Source: Bradyrhizobium diazoefficiens
GTDB taxonomy: Bacteria > Pseudomonadota > Alphaproteobacteria > Rhizobiales > Xanthobacteraceae
Length of the DNA stretch: 64,000 bases
NCBI RefSeq assembly: GCF_018131015.1
Contig: NZ_JAFCJJ010000033.1
Location: forward strand, 1 to 64,000
Direction: 5' to 3'
This document shows, piece by piece, positions 63,169 to 64,000 of the stretch. The first letter of the stretch is position 1. Each line of letters begins with the position of its first letter. The translations under genes were made by a program, and so were the position numbers. Below the pieces are notes generated by a model, which saw nothing but the letters and a program-made list of their open reading frames with translations, did no database searches and had not been told where the DNA came from.

Positions 63169-64000
63169 ATGCGCTTCACGCCCCAATTCCTCGACGAGCT
63201 TCGTGCCCGGCTATCGGTCTCCGAAGTCGTGGGTAAGCGCGTCAAGCTGAAGAAGGCGGGGCGCGAGTGGAAAGGGCTGTCGCCGTTCCAGCAGGAGAAG
63301 ACGCCCTCCTTCTACGTCAACGACCAGAAGGGTTTTTACCACGACTTCTCCTCCGGCAAGCATGGCGACATCATCAGTTTCGTGATGGAGACCGACGGCC
63401 TGCCGTTTGCCGAGGCGGTCGAACGTTTGGCCAGCATGGCCGGCCTGCCGCTGCCGGCGGTGACGCCCGATGCAGCCCGGCATGAGCAGCGGCGCAAGTC
63501 GCTGCATGACGTGATGGAGCTTGCGGCCAAGTTTTTCTCCGAGACCCTGGCCTCGCGCGTTGGTGCCAAGGCGCGCGGCTATCTTGCCGACCGCGCGATC
63601 TCGCCGGCGACGCAAGTCCAGTTCCGTCTCGGCTATGCGCCACCGCCGCCTGAACGCTTCGCGCTGAAGGAGCATCTCGGCAAGCTCGGCGTCTCCGTTG
63701 AGGACATGATCGAGACCGGCCTCTTGGTGGCCGGCAACGATATTCCCGTGCCGTATGACCGCTTCCGCGATCGCGTGATGTTTCCGATCACGGACATCCG
63801 CGGCCGCGTCATCGCCTTCGGCGGACGCGCGCTGGAGAAGGACGTTCCGGCCAAATACCTGAACTCGCCGGAGACGCCGCTCTTCCACAAGGGCGACAAT
63901 CTCTACAACCACCAGACGGCGCGGAAAGCGACGCATGATGGCGGCGCGCTGATCGTGGTCGAAGGTTATGTCGACGTCATCGCCATGGTCACCGCGGGCT
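63169..64000 (+). CDS. dnaG: DNA primase (5' part; runs off the window)
   Basis: The first 277 residues of primase DnaG, which makes RNA primers at the replication fork. The zinc-binding-domain fold is recognisable (VKLKKAGREWKGLSPFQQEK, TPSFYVNDQKGFYHDFSSGK, HGDIISFVMETDG), but the four classic ligands Cys-His-Cys-Cys are replaced by Ser38, Gln41, Asp59 and Ser62. This is followed by the catalytic core (YLADRAISPATQVQFRLGYA, FPITDIRGRVIAFGGRALE) and the start of TOPRIM (LIVVEGYVDVIAMV). Loss of the zinc ligands is typical of alphaproteobacterial DnaG as I know it. The rest of the gene, and probably rpoD, lies beyond 64000. Confidence 0.96.
   Translation, partial: MRFTPQFLDELRARLSVSEVVGKRVKLKKAGREWKGLSPFQQEKTPSFYVNDQKGFYHDFSSGKHGDIISFVMETDGLPFAEAVERLASMAGLPLPAVTPDAARHEQRRKSLHDVMELAAKFFSETLASRVGAKARGYLADRAISPATQVQFRLGYAPPPPERFALKEHLGKLGVSVEDMIETGLLVAGNDIPVPYDRFRDRVMFPITDIRGRVIAFGGRALEKDVPAKYLNSPETPLFHKGDNLYNHQTARKATHDGGALIVVEGYVDVIAMVTAG

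Overview
The window is a high-GC chromosomal segment of an alphaproteobacterium of the Nitrobacteraceae, most likely Bradyrhizobium. This rests on protein content (Omp25/31-type porin-like proteins, phasin, long alphaproteobacterial SerC, small chlorite-dismutase-family protein, DnaG without zinc ligands), on a tRNA-His with A73 and no encoded G-1, and on the many palindromic intergenic repeats. No rRNA, CRISPR array, transposase or integrase was found.

Layout. 1-8 kb: FMN 2-hydroxy-acid dehydrogenase, glmM, an MFS exporter, two outer-membrane barrels, a GST and a GNAT enzyme. 8-13 kb: serC and serA (first two committed steps of serine synthesis) and a thiolase. 13-20.5 kb: a chemoreceptor, three very small genes, a four-PAS histidine kinase and a phasin. 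20.8-24.8 kb: tRNA-His followed directly by a compact foreign-looking four-gene operon (unknown 189-aa protein, QueC-like PP-loop enzyme, XRE-ImmA/IrrE metallopeptidase, PIN-like nuclease). 25-31 kb: DUF4126 protein, an inserted NTF2-like/TenA pair flanked by a duplicated piece of an AEC permease gene, and an operon of CoA-transferase, CoA-ester lyase and AEC permease. 31-38 kb: lone ParA, two tiny membrane proteins, a PAS kinase, a DapA-family enzyme with a structured upstream region, LysR, trxB and an Lrp regulator. 38-47 kb: greA, carB, an atypical tRNA-Cys-like gene, a methyltransferase, dps, a cupin protein, carA and a YqeY-like gene. 47-64 kb: epoxide hydrolase, acyl-CoA synthetase, hybrid sensor kinase, a small AT-richer patch with an orphan gene, an ArsR-SRPBCC-SRPBCC operon, several envelope or metabolic genes, a chlorite-dismutase-family protein and the 5' part of dnaG.

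Most of the segment is ordinary core genome. The most interesting part is the tRNA-adjacent operon at 20.9-24.7 kb. Its four genes overlap end to start (4, 4 and 26 bp), are driven by one AT-rich promoter carrying a palindrome, and combine a deazaguanine-synthase-like enzyme, a protease-regulator and a nuclease. That combination looks like an anti-phage defence cassette and does not match the Qat or type IV CBASS gene sets as I know them; this is inference.

Secondary points of interest are the divergent tRNA-Cys-like gene (43.1 kb), terminator-like hairpins in the leaders of carB and the dapA-like gene, a textbook EcfG (general stress) promoter in front of dps, an 18-bp perfect palindrome before a ParB-less ParA, and the partial AEC gene duplication around tenA.
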